From Coniella vitis (lineage: Eukaryota > Ascomycota > Sordariomycetes > Diaporthales > Schizoparmaceae), in NCBI GenBank assembly GCA_011317545.1, contig WUJK01000001.1, positions 2,461,001 to 2,525,000 on the forward strand: a stretch of 64,000 bases of DNA. Reading direction: 5' to 3'. Below are positions 49,509-60,660 of this stretch, piece after piece. Each line of letters starts with the position of its first letter. Positions within the stretch are counted from its first letter, which is position 1. The notes below the pieces were generated by a model that saw only the letters and a program-made list of their open reading frames with translations, ran no database searches and was not told the origin of the DNA. The translations under genes were made by a program, and so were the position numbers.

Positions 49509-49553
<45 letters not shown>

Positions 49554-50849
49554 CCCCGTTAGTTCAGGGCCGCGTATCTCTTTGTGGGTTATGGCTTTGG
49601 AAGAACATTTTGGTGATGATGATGGTGCATGGATTGCTATTGATCGGTCGGATCGTACTATGAGGGCGCCAAAGTAACTACTGAGTCTGCACAGAGGACA
49701 TGGGCATGACTACTGGGTATTGAGTCATGTAAATGTCCAAAGGTTGTGTAAAATTCTCTAATAAAAGCTGTTGAGTAGAGTAATTATAATTAATAAAGAT
49801 GTTCTAGAACTGTGGATATTCTCTGATATGTGTACTCTATAGTGGGGTAAACGTTGATGATTATATCTTTGTGGTGGAGGGGCGGGGGAAAAGTCACCAT
49901 TTTATATCAAATTCGCAGCTAATTAAAATTCCAACTGTGTTCATACCCTCCTCTATTCGATAAGTGGTAAGAGCTGATCTCTTTTCTTCATAATTCAAAT
50001 GTCCGTTCGAATTGACATTCCATGTTAACCCTTGATACAAGCACAACCCCAACCCTGGCTCGGCTAACCCTAACCTACGAACGACAACCCCTGTAGCCAC
50101 TGCTACATAGTACTATGGCCAAGCCTCGCTAGAAGCGGAAATCTGGGGGAGCCGGGGTGGTAAAACCTGGGGGGGAAAACAGTGTGAAAGCGACTCGCTA
50201 ACAGTCTCCACTATCTACATTTGTATATACCGAACACTCAAAAGCACTCAAAAACACTCTCATCAATTGATGCGAATAACTCATCCATCATGACTTGTGG
50301 GAAATTCGATTATCCCCGTTGCAGAAGTAACTGGAGAGGAGATATAATGCACAGGATACTGTTTCCACAACCAGTGATCCCGTGATGTTATTGCACCCTA
50401 GGAGCAGTGAGGACGCTGGGTCGTGCTTGCTGCAAGACATCCCTGAAGGCGGGCCGGGGCGGGGGGCGACGGGTGCGTATTTGCGCCAAGTTGACGTGTT
50501 GGCTTGACGAGAGCTCGAGCTTCCAACCCAGCCTCACGATAAGTCAGCCATCGTCGCAAGTTGTGCTTCATCCACCCCCTCTCCCCGATTGAGACCCCCA
50601 ATTCATATAATCAATCAGTTGCAGAACTGGGAATGACCGATCGACTGAACAGAAGCAAAGGCTAAAGTTAGAGTGACTTGGCCCTCAAACCGTTATAATC
50701 CAACAGACAAGCCGCGCGCCTACCCAAACATTTGCGTTTATCCAACGAGAAAGATAGAGTAGCCAAAGACACAACCAACGGTCCATCAACCACCACCAAC
50801 AGACTAGAAACCTCACCTCACCTCTACCACACAACGACAACACCCCAAA
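45995..50849. other. Intergenic region, 4.9 kb
   Basis: This region is AT-richer than the genes and holds no supported CDS. It contains T27 (47009-47035), CAGA and TGTC repeats (about 47106-47120 and 47277-47294), T40 (49514-49553) and four TACATAGTA-type words (46177, 46445, 48534, 50104). The last few hundred bases before 50850 are C/A-rich, as expected for the leader of the next gene. Confidence 0.6.
49514..49553. repeat. T40 homopolymer
   Basis: Forty consecutive T residues. This is the longest homopolymer in the window and an obvious place for assembly length error. Confidence 0.95.
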
Positions 50850-51950
50850 ATGGTCACCCAAAACATTGACGCCACCCTCCCCTTCCGCCACATCACCTTC
50901 AACATCCGCTACGCCAACGCTCGGCCCGTCCATGGCGAGTCCCTCTGGGCCGTGCGCGGTCCGCGCCTGTGCAACCAACTCCGCTTCCTGGTCGCAGGAC
51001 ACCCGGCCGCCTTCATTAGTTTGCAGGAAGCCCTCGCCCAGCAGGTCAAGGATGTGAAGGAGTGGTTGAATGCGTATCCTGGTGGTGGTGCTGTTGGCGG
51101 TTCTTCTCCTTCGTCGTCGTCGTCGTCGTCGCCCTACTCTTCTGCCACATGCCCAGCCTCTGCATCGCAACCCCAGTCACAGTGGACATATATTGGCCTA
51201 GGCCGCGACGACGGTAAATCCAAAGGTGAATTCTCCCCCGTATTCTACAACGCTGCCGTCTGGGACTGTGAGCGCAGCAAGACGTACTGGCTCAGCCCGA
51301 CCCCCGAAGTCGCCGGCTCGCGCGGCTGGGACGCCGTGCTGCCACGTATCGTCACCATGGGCCAGTTTAGGCACAAGGAACTACCGGACACGCAGGTTGT
51401 GGTTCTGAGTACGCATTTTGATCACATTGGGATCAAGGCCCGTGAGGAAAGCGCGCGCTTGATCCTGAAGCTTACGGATGAGTGGGTGGGGGATATTGTG
51501 CTTCTTGATGACGACAATGGGGGTGGAGCTGCTCGTGCTGGTGGTGGCGGTGGCGGTGGCGGTGGTGATGATGATGACGATGACGATCACAATGCTATTG
51601 GGAGGTCAAGAAAGGGCCGCCCGCCTGTTTTCCTGGGAGGTGATTTCAACAGCAAGACGAGCGATAGAGCATACCAGACCATCACCGCGCCTGGCGGGCA
51701 AGGCATGGTGGATATAGCGACGCTGATTCCAGCAGACAAACGGTACGGCCATGACCTGACATACAGCTCATTTGGGGAGCAAGGTGAGGAGCCCAAGAGG
51801 ATTGATTTCTTGTTCGTGAGGGATCCGACGGATATCAAGTTTCTTACCTATGGCGTCGAGGCGAATCGGTTCGATGATGGTGTGTTCTTGTCAGATCATC
51901 GAGCCACGGTCGCGGATATGGAGATTCCGGTGAGGGGCCAACGGCCTTGA
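50850..51950 (+). CDS. Endonuclease/exonuclease/phosphatase-family hydrolase
   Basis: An intronless frame of 366 aa has an A/C-rich leader and a good start context (CAAAATGG). The family's metal and catalytic signatures appear in order: ITFNIRYAN (Asn18), AFISLQEAL (Glu60), YIGLGRDDGKSKGEFSPVFY, VVVLSTHFDHIG, PVFLGGDFNSKTSDRAY, RIDFLFV and LSDHRATVADM with the terminal Asp-His pair. These identify the DNase I/APE1-like fold that cleaves phosphodiester or phosphate-ester bonds. The RDDGKSKGEFSPVFY block is typical of the secreted or cytosolic small-substrate branch common in fungi and bacteria rather than of DNA-repair AP endonucleases. No signal peptide is visible. Two low-complexity inserts (Ser-rich at about 79-97 and Gly/Asp-rich at about 228-250) sit in loops between motifs and should not disturb the core. 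The substrate is unknown. Confidence 0.88.
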   Translation: MVTQNIDATLPFRHITFNIRYANARPVHGESLWAVRGPRLCNQLRFLVAGHPAAFISLQEALAQQVKDVKEWLNAYPGGGAVGGSSPSSSSSSSPYSSATCPASASQPQSQWTYIGLGRDDGKSKGEFSPVFYNAAVWDCERSKTYWLSPTPEVAGSRGWDAVLPRIVTMGQFRHKELPDTQVVVLSTHFDHIGIKAREESARLILKLTDEWVGDIVLLDDDNGGGAARAGGGGGGGGGDDDDDDDHNAIGRSRKGRPPVFLGGDFNSKTSDRAYQTITAPGGQGMVDIATLIPADKRYGHDLTYSSFGEQGEEPKRIDFLFVRDPTDIKFLTYGVEANRFDDGVFLSDHRATVADMEIPVRGQRP

Positions 51951-54900
51951 CGGAGCTGGTATGGAGGTATTGAGGTCTTGTATATCGGATGGTAGCCATG
52001 CTCAGCCAATCTGCAATTGTCCATCTCAAGTCTTCCAAGACTGAAGACTGTCCTGTCCATTGTTGACGCGCGCCATCACCATCTGAGCCCCTCCCGGGTC
52101 ATATGTATAGCTACATTCTATCAATGGCCTGTGGCAACAAATTGGCGGCCATCTACCCATATATGGCCCCGTGCCAGCGACAATGCCAAAGTTGCCCAGT
52201 CTCTGCTACTACGAGGCCACTGGATCCGGAGAGTAAGAGGCCAGCAAACAATCTTCCATGCAGGTCCATCGTACAGCCACCAATAGTGTCGAGATCATTA
52301 CGACTCTGTTGGTCAATCAGAATCGCCCACGCCTTTGCATCAGAGACCGAGTTGCTCCGATCCCCCTCCGCCTGTTCTCATGACAGATCTTGTTGACGTC
52401 GCGCTTGCCACACGCCAGTCATGTCTGCTTTCCCTCGTGCAAATCGTGCTTTTCAGTTACAGTAGTCTTGTTTCTACTTGCATAGGGCTGTCAAAACCAA
52501 AAGACGGGAAAGACATTGGCAAATTCCCATATGTCGATCCGTACCACGTATTCTCTTTGATCATGTTGTACACTCGTGTTAGGCGTTCTGCGGCACGCCG
52601 AGAAGACCGTCTTGTCAAGAGCGACGACACCGCGTCACCAGCTCTTCGTCGATGGGATTTGGCTGCCGAGCTTGCGTCATTATCTCATGCTCCAAGTCTC
52701 AAAATGAGGCTCTCAGGTCAGACAAGCCCGTTGCGCCACTGCTGCAACGCTCACAGCTTGAAGCAGGCGGTGTAGCCGCACAAGCAATAAAAAGTAGATA
52801 CGAAAGGGTGGGGGGATTGCAGCGTGAAAGGATGTACAGCTTGAATCAAAAAGTCTCATCAGTAAAGTCAGACTGGTGTGCAACCCTTCGAGAGCCCATG
52901 CCAGCTGCCGGTCTTGCTCCCACACCATCTTTCGCCCTTCCAACAACTAGCCATCTGATGGCAAAAAGCGCGTTGTCAATTGTCGAATGGAAAGTGAACA
53001 ACACACACTGTTTCCCCCCCCCCCCCCAGGAAGAAAGCATGGCTGACCACTTCGCGCCGCCGGTGCCGTTGCTGAAGACGGACAGGGCTGCGAGCATGGC
53101 AAGACAGACGAGCGCACACAGGATAGTGTTGCGGCGCGGACGACAGCTGCTGCGAACCGTTCACTGTGTGAGCAAGACGGTGATAATGTGCCGAAGACTG
53201 CTGGAGATCGATCACGACTTCATGGTGACTGATACTTCTTCCCACAGCCTGTTGCGGTAATATTAGACATGGTTGCCGACATGCCATGACACCAGGACGT
53301 CTCCCATAAACTGCCGCAACGTGACCGATCAGCATCGGTTCTGCTCGATCTGACCCTTCACAATTGGCGGTAGAGTAGTCCATCTGCAGCATGTGGTGAC
53401 TGGCTGCCGAAATGCAAGCCTCCCAACTTCTACACAATGGGCGTTTTGCCGTCGATGCACAGAAACGAAGCGAAGAGCTTGGCATACATGTCCTGCATCT
53501 AAGTGGCAAACAAGAGACTCTACTGATGCACAAGGGCGTGCACCAGAAGTCCTGCTATTGGCGCTCGGCACCGCCTTCTTTGACCATCACTGATGCGTCG
53601 GACCTGGCGGCTCAATGACAATGACGAGAGAGCCAAAGAGCCAGTTCACAGAGAGTCTTGGCTGCACCGGTGATGCAAACCAGCATTTCCGTATGCCGAG
53701 TCCGACATAGGCAGCCCGGCGAAAGTGGTTCAGTACGTCAACTGGCGGTCGCTCTTGAAGCTCATTAGTTGCGGGCTGGCTTGCGACTGTAGCAGCATCG
53801 TGTAGCATGAGCGCAATTGCCCAAAAAGCCCGAGCAACCGAGGTCTGCTGCTCCCAAGCAGGACGCTGTGAGATTGACGTATGACCGGGACGCTTCAATG
53901 GACAGTCCGGAATCGGGCTGCCAACCTGCCACTGAGACCAATCTCTTTTTGGTCCCCCAAAAAGCAACGTGGGCGTTACCTAGTTGCTAGACACATATCG
54001 GCCGTCCTCCGGGCAGAATCGGGACGGTGGGCCAGTCTGCCAAAGGGCGGGCAATCAGATGCAGGCCTCGCTCTGGCAGCTGCCCGATCCAGCAACGGTG
54101 CGCCACAGATCTGGGCAGCTCGTAGTCGAGGCGAGACTGGAACTGTGTCGACACGCACAATAGCCGCTGCTATTATAAGTGCAATGTCGGCCTTGAAACG
54201 TTCTGGAAGGCCGTGGGTGGAGTCGTATAAACAACCGCCCAGCAACATCACGTTGGGGCTGGCGTATCTGGCCCCCCTGGCCCACTTTTAAGGGCAAATG
54301 GTTAGCGGCGGCAGCAGCTGCTGCTGCTGCGAGGGGCATTGCTTCGGATGTACGTGCAAACTCAAACAGCCACAGACTGGCAACTGCGAAGAGTCAACTG
54401 ACCAGAGCGCCTGGAGGATCGGCAGCAGCAAAAGGCTGGTCTGATTCCAGGCTGGCTGCACAATTGCTGCAGCACGGCAGGCGCGGTGCGTTGGCATGTC
54501 AGCAGTACGCCGTGCAAGTGCGCCCTGCCATGCCAGAATCTGCGTGTCCGAGCAATGAGCATCCCTCAGTCCGCTGCTTCAGGCGTTGAGCCCAGTCCAG
54601 CAAAGGCAGTTGAGCCTCAAGTCCCCTAGACCCGCACTGGTGCATGAGGTCGGGTTGGTGACGATACTATGGGAGGCTTGTGCAGCCGAGCAGCAGTTTG
54701 GGCGGTTCTCGCTGCGGCTTCAAACTGGCCCTTCTAGGCTTGGCTTCTTGTGAGACGATGGGACAAAGACGAGACGATGGGTGTTTTTGGTGTCTTTTGA
54801 CCGGTGCCTGCTGTTGGTCGGAAGAATCATCGAGCCATCCTCTGTGCCCATGGTATACAGTGTATACGTACAAGCACGCAGCCATCCGAATCCAATTGAG

Positions 54901-56507
54901 CACTTGCGGACCGGACAGCTCTCGACTTAGCGGGCTGATTACTATGTATAAGCTTGTCAGAGGCAGGCTGGGGTCCCTGAGCGTGTGCCCCCCCGGGGGG
55001 GGGGGGCGAGGTACGGAAAGCAGCCATACATACCACTTTATGTACTTGTAGCTGGCAGCCGGCGGCGAGTGACGATTGCGTGCATGAAAGCCCACATGTA
55101 CTGCTGCGCAGTGATTTGGCAGAGCAGCGACTCGTGCGCAGCGACACCTCATTGGGAGCTGCAGAGCCGGTTCACGGTTCGACGGTTCTGGTGCTTTGCC
55201 ATGGCTTGCACACTCGACTTCACACCCTCTTCTCCATGCTTCGACAAGTGCCTGGACCGATCTCAGACAGTGCCTGGGTGCGGTAGTGGGACGTTGCTTG
55301 AAATTGTTCTGGTCTCGTCGTTATTGTTGTTAATCTTTTGTTCTTGCTCTGTGTCTTGATTTGTGTTGTCAAGTATCGCGACCATGTCGACGGGGACGGT
55401 GGCAATCGACGAGGGTTGGTGCGAAGGACCCAACCAAGACGTGACATGTCCAGGTTGAAGGAAAGGAATAGATTAATCTGCTGCTGCCCAATGTGGTCTC
55501 GTGTGGCCTCGTGTGGCCTCGCATGGCCTGGCACGGCATGGCATTGGGTGCAGCACTTGTGGTGCAGCCGCTCAGAGGGCTTCACGTAACGCTGGGCCAG
55601 CGCGTGCAGATGTTGTGTTTGGCCCCTTTGGTGGTTTGGTGGTCGTGTTGCAGCAAGTGTTGCAGCGTGTACATACCTAATAGCAGCGGTGTTGCTGGGC
55701 CGTCAGCCCTGACTTTTCCTGGGGCCATCCAGGGCCGTTCCCGGCCCTCAGCGCCTGATTACATACACGCCCCCTTGCTGCCGTCCCCCACTGGCTGACG
55801 CTAGCGGGACGCCCCTCCGCCCACCTCCTTCCCTCCCCCAGAGACCAGACCCCGGTTAGTGCTGGGGCTGCCTGGCCTGCCTGGCCTCCAGTAACCTAGG
55901 GGACCCACATCTCCCCGGCGACCAGTCATGGCAGTCCCTGGCAGACTAGGGTCCCCCTCCATCTGCCATCTGCCACTCCATTGCATCCCAGCCCATGCGC
56001 CAAATCTGGCGGTGCACCCCTCCAAAGCCGCGAAAGGCAGCAGCGAGCCACCGACAATAAAACTCGCACAGCCAGCTGTATTATTTTGCATGGCCACTTC
56101 CGCTTCAGGCCTTTTCTCGTTTTCCGCCTTGTCCCTCTCCGTCTTGGTCGTCCTCGTCACACTTCCCCCAACCACTTCTTGGCCTCAACCTCGCTGCATC
56201 CGACACATCAAGCCACACACAGAGAGAGCTAGTTTCCGGTGTCGACACTGTCCTTCCAAGAACATGCAAGCTCTATAACGGGCCCCTCCACCCGAGCGTC
56301 CGACCCCGATCCTGACCCGATCTCTGGGCCCCCGACATTCATCGCCCGCAACCTGCTTCTTCTTCCTCTGCTGATCTGGCCCTGCCACCATTCTACGCGC
56401 ATGACGGCCTAGATATCTCTTTGGTAGCCATCGCGTTTCTGCCAGCTCCTGCCAACAGCCCAGCCCCCGCCAGTGTCTGCGCTTAGCGTCCCTGCGCCAG
56501 TGAGACT
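51951..56507. other. Intergenic region, 4.6 kb
   Basis: No supported gene. It contains a GCT run at about 54310-54332, one TACTATGTA word (54940) and the C7G12 block at 54988-55006. The last part before 56508 is C/T-rich and probably the promoter and leader of the next gene. The short ORFs here lack any recognisable motif. Confidence 0.6.
54988..55006. repeat. C7G12 head-to-head homopolymer block
   Basis: Seven C residues run straight into twelve G residues, like the block at 25649-25665. Confidence 0.9.
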
Positions 56508-58352
56508 ATGGCCGACAACTCTCAAAAACAGCCCTATATGGAGGATGCCGACGAGGACGGGAACCCCATTGATGAGACCAGAACATACCCAGCCTCTAGC
56601 CCGCCGCCCGGTGGGAAGGAGGAGGCCAATGTATCGCGCACCCGCAAGGACAGAGAGCGCCTCAGAGACAGCGGCGCCTCATCGCCCACTACCCACCTCC
56701 ACGACTCGGATGCGCCCTCCCACCCGGCCAGCCCGCTCAAGAGGGAATCTCGACGCTCGGCAGAATCGCGGGACAAGGACAAGGGCCGCGAGAAAACCAG
56801 GGAGCGCGAGAGAAGAAAGTCAATCTCGGGGGACAAGCAGGACCGGCCTCGGGCTCGCACCTCCAAAACCCTGCCCGCTATTCAGACGTCCTCGTCGCGC
56901 AAGCACCCCGACAAGGCCAGCCCAACCAAACACACACCGAGCCCCATCATCACTCCTGGAGGCACTGCAGGCCGCCCCCGGGCATACACTGCCCAAAGAC
57001 CCCCTAGCTACTATGGTCCTTCCGCCTCCAAGACACCCGTGACAAACACTCGCTTCTTCCCTCCGAATCCCGTCCTGGGCACCTCGTTTCCTCCGCCGTC
57101 ACCATACGCCATGACGCCTCCAAGCCCCATCCCCTACCACTCACCCTTTGCGCCGCCTCCTCATTTGCCGCCACCAATGTACCATTCTCCGCAACCCGAC
57201 TACTTCGCCCAGTCTCCTCGGCCTATCCTTCCACGCTTCGATTACCGCCGTCCAAGTTCCGCAATGGGCCGCTCATATCCTTCCCCAGTCGTCAGCTTTG
57301 GTCCCGACTTGCATGACGACGATCAAGAGGACGGCGGGGTTCTCATCCGCAAGCCATCCCTCCGCACAAGGCCAACCAGGCAGGAACTGGAAGATCGAGC
57401 ACGCATGCCACCGCCAGCTCGTCGCCCAAGCACAACAACACAGCTTCGCTCACCTTTCATGCCGCCACCCTCCATTGACAGACGCCGTTCCATTGGCTCA
57501 AACGCATCTTTGGACCTCGACGATGATTCCGAGGACGAGAGCTTCTGCTCACCTTCGGAATACGAATACCACCCTCTCGCAGCAAGACGGCCAAGTGTAG
57601 ACCCAGCATCCATGTACGATCCTCGCTACGAGCAACTCATCGCACAGAGGCGCAATCGCCGCCAATCGGTAAACTACGGCGGCCGTGCCCAATCCAGTGA
57701 GCGCGACCTCGAGGACAAGATGCAAGCTGTTCGACGCTACCAGGAAAAGGTGGACGGTCCCGCCAACCCACTGACTGTCGATACGCTGCGCCAAATTTCC
57801 AAGACCACCAGCCAAGGTACCAAGAGCGTACGGTCTCGCGGCGAGAGCGCCTACGCACCCACTAACCGGACCAGCGTCGATATTGGCGAAGACATGCGCA
57901 TCCTTGTCAAGGGCACCGCCACTCTCACTTTTGGCGATGCCCAAATGGACGTTCGCAACGGCGCAGAAATCCGCATCCCGACCAGCGTAGGCGGTGGCGA
58001 TAGGATTTCCCGAGGCGGAAGCGACCAGGGGTCTCTGACGTACGACGAGCGTGATCGTGATCGTGACCGCGACCACGAGCGACGTGTGGCGGAAGACAGC
58101 AGCGGCCGACGCACAAGACTTGAACGTGACCGCATCGCCGCTAGTCAACAGCAGCACACGCGCGAGCGGCGTGCAACCTCGCGTGCCGGGTCACATTCAC
58201 GTGGTCAAGTCATGCCGCCGTCTCCGTTCATGCCACCACCACAGTCAGAGTATAGTGGATACTACTATGGTACCAGCGCTGGCAGCCACCACCCAATGCC
58301 GGTGATGTATGCACCGCCTGGCTCACACGGGTTTGCCTATCCTCAATATTGA
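56508..58352 (+). CDS. Unnamed Pro/Ser/Arg-rich fungal protein with a conserved-looking beta motif
   Basis: An intronless frame of 614 aa starts MADNSQKQPYMEDADEDG. The first 160 residues are charged and disordered (RSAESRDKDKGREKTRERERRKS). Residues about 160-280 are Pro/Tyr-rich (FFPPNPVLG, PPPSPYAMTPPSPIPYHSPF). After acidic and Arg-rich linkers comes a short segment that looks folded: YDPRYEQLIAQRRNRRQSVNYGG, then VDIGEDMRILVKGTATLTFGDAQMDVRNGAEIRIP at about 460-495, which alternates like a small beta sheet. An Arg/Asp repeat tail (RDRDRDHERR) and a Tyr/Pro-rich C-terminus ending HGFAYPQY follow. The composition resembles proteins of RNA or phase-separated bodies, but I do not recognise a named family. 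The long frame and well-kept motif support a genuine gene. Confidence 0.78.
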   Translation: MADNSQKQPYMEDADEDGNPIDETRTYPASSPPPGGKEEANVSRTRKDRERLRDSGASSPTTHLHDSDAPSHPASPLKRESRRSAESRDKDKGREKTRERERRKSISGDKQDRPRARTSKTLPAIQTSSSRKHPDKASPTKHTPSPIITPGGTAGRPRAYTAQRPPSYYGPSASKTPVTNTRFFPPNPVLGTSFPPPSPYAMTPPSPIPYHSPFAPPPHLPPPMYHSPQPDYFAQSPRPILPRFDYRRPSSAMGRSYPSPVVSFGPDLHDDDQEDGGVLIRKPSLRTRPTRQELEDRARMPPPARRPSTTTQLRSPFMPPPSIDRRRSIGSNASLDLDDDSEDESFCSPSEYEYHPLAARRPSVDPASMYDPRYEQLIAQRRNRRQSVNYGGRAQSSERDLEDKMQAVRRYQEKVDGPANPLTVDTLRQISKTTSQGTKSVRSRGESAYAPTNRTSVDIGEDMRILVKGTATLTFGDAQMDVRNGAEIRIPTSVGGGDRISRGGSDQGSLTYDERDRDRDRDHERRVAEDSSGRRTRLERDRIAASQQQHTRERRATSRAGSHSRGQVMPPSPFMPPPQSEYSGYYYGTSAGSHHPMPVMYAPPGSHGFAYPQY

Positions 58353-59512
58353 TATCACGAGCAACGGACCTGGATACCGAGACACAAAAACGAGAAGACG
58401 TTGAGCAAAGGTTGAGAGTACCGAGTCAAGACGAGACTCGCAGAGATGAAATGATTGACATGACGAGATGACGAACAAAAAGAAGCCATAACGCCCCCTT
58501 GACGATAAATGTAATGCATCAACCAGTGCTAAGATATGATGACACAAAGTATTGTTTTATTGATCTATTGCTATTTTACTCATGTTACTATTTTTTACTT
58601 GCGTTTTACACTTTCCACGATATTCTGAAGGGGATGGATGGGTGGGCCGGACCGGAGACATTTGGGTATTCATCTTTTCATCGGCTGGTTGGTTGGAATG
58701 GTTGGGTCTGTATTGGACTGGATCGGATTGGCTTCAAGGGTAGCAAGTCAAGTTTATTATACCATTTTTACTTTCCTCTTGTCATCCACCACCTATGTTT
58801 TACTGCTTGAAAGAATCGCGACTTTTTCTTTTGGTTTGTGAAGGAAAATGTCTTTTTTTTTTTATATCGATCAAAGTCTGGCTATCCGTGTTCTATTTGC
58901 AATCTTGCAATATCCGGGATATTTATGGAGAAACTTCTGGTCTGTACATCGAAAGGGCTTTTAGATTTGTATCGGCAGCGAACAGGCGCAGTTCAAATTA
59001 TAGCAAATGTTGAGACGGACCTTTGACATTGGGTTACGAGTCTGAACCTATCCGTGACTGGAATTCCTCTCAAGTACGATACAGTATCAATGGCCATCTC
59101 TGCAAACACTCAATGTTATCTCCACTTCAGCACATGTGGCAGGAGAGACTGCAATGAATCATGGCACATTGAACGTTGTTGTCAGTTTGATTCATTGTCA
59201 CACTCGCAATTAGGAGATGAGCGATAGATATACATATACAAGGACATGTACATGTATTCTTGCCCGAAGCCTGCGTTTATTATCGAATACATTTGTATTG
59301 TCGTGCTATTCTTTCTGGAGAAGCTTTTCTGACGCAAGGTCCCCCAAAATAAACTACTCGATGTTGCAATACTTTTTCGTGCCAAGTCACCCAATCCCTC
59401 GGATCGGTCATCTTATCTTGCCTTGTAGCCAATGTCCTTTCCAAATCGATGTCACACACAGACTGCTACCTTTTGCATGCGTGCGCTTTCGGATCTCTTG
59501 ATGCTCATAGTA
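58353..59512. other. Intergenic region between converging genes
   Basis: This AT-rich 1.2 kb contains the 3' UTRs of the Pro/Arg-rich gene (+) and the BTB gene (-). I see no gene or strong repeat in it. Confidence 0.65.
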
Positions 59513-60660
59513 CTAGACATACCGAAATCGCCTCCTGCTTAGCGAGTAGCACACCTTCGTGAGATGATTCTCCGCTGATGCAACTTCTTTCTCGAGTCGT
59601 TGACACTCTCGCTGGCCGTCTTTGTATTTTTTCATTTCCCGCCAGAGGATGAGGGAAGGGAATACGAAGCACTGATCGCACGCGCAAGGCCTCGCCCTTA
59701 TCGCTGGCAACATGCTAATGAAAGGGGTGCGAAAACTTTCGTGGTCTTCAAGAGGAACACCTCTATGAGAAGTGCGGCCATTGCTAAGATAGTCGTCGTA
59801 GTCTTCTGGATACGTAGGCAACGTCCACAAGCGCCCAGCGACAGCCTCAACAATCGACTCGTATCCAGACCATAAGTTGTCGTACTTTTTGGAAGTGAGC
59901 AGTGTGCCCACAGTATCGGGATCTGCGCACAAAGTGACGCTCAGGAGAAAGGGGCGAAAGTTCTGCTCAACGTCCGGTCGTTTGTAATAGTGGCCTTGCG
60001 GTTCATATAAGCTGTCGAGGGCCGAAGTGAGACTTCTGAGCTCTCTTTGGTTTTGGAGTTCGTCAAGACAACTCAACGCTGCAGCCGCGCTTAAAGCATG
60101 CTTACTTTGGGCGTCTCGCACAAGATCGACGAGCTCGTCGACTTGGAAGTAGGAGGCGACATCCCAGATGGACATGAGAACGTGCCATGGATATGTTCCG
60201 GCGTGTGTTGGAAAGTCCCGGGCAAAATCTATCGCTATTGAGACATATCAAGGGCTTAGCCATCGGTTTCATCTTCAGACAACCTTGGTCTTGAATTTCT
60301 GTACACCTGGATTTGGGGGTAATCTTACTCTCTGTGTATAGGAATTGAAGCAGACATTCAATCTGCGCTTCCTGCCAGTTCTCCGATTCGAGCTTGATGA
60401 CGCCCGTCGCGGCCTCCTAGGCTTCTGGTCAGCATTTTCGCAGTCATACAGCGACTGCTGTTTGCACAGCACAGGAGTTCGGTGGCACATACTTGGAAGT
60501 AACCCTGCAAAGCAGCCTTGAAATATCGACTCTGGTGGCAAACAATGAGTCTGTGGATCTTCCAAGTACGTTCTGTACCAAGGCGGATCTCGGCATCAGC
60601 GAGAAAGCCTGTTTCAAGGAGCCTGTGATAGGTCGTACTAATAAGGTCAGTCAAAGTCAT
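59513..60660 (-). CDS. BTB/POZ-domain protein
   Basis: Three minus-strand exons, 60493-60660, 60329-60416 and 59513-60234, give 325 aa. Introns are 60417-60492 (GTATGT/CCTAG) and 60235-60328 (GTAAGA/CAATAG). Splicing joins LLETGFLADAEIRLGTERTWKIHRLIVCHQSRYFKAAL-QGYFQ to EAATGVIKLESENWQEAQIECLLQFLYTE and to TIDFARDFPTHAGTYPWHVLMSIWDVASYFQVDELVDL. This is the standard fungal BTB order: the D-x-x-I strand, H-x-x-I/V-x-x-x-x-S-x-x-F, an acidic middle and the helix after LYT. Fungal BTB proteins of this size, without MATH or Kelch domains, usually act as oligomerisation modules or Cul3-type ligase adaptors, often in lineage-specific families. A C-terminal CxxC (CACDQC, before FVFPSL) and a short coil (KYKDGQRECQRLEKEVASAENHL) are present; their role is unknown. 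The start is the only in-frame ATG before the domain. Confidence 0.84.

Noticed and set aside
50055..50080. CTAACCCTAACC, a telomere-like word
   Set aside because: Only about two units, flanked by ordinary intergenic DNA and far from a contig end; too short to call a telomeric remnant.
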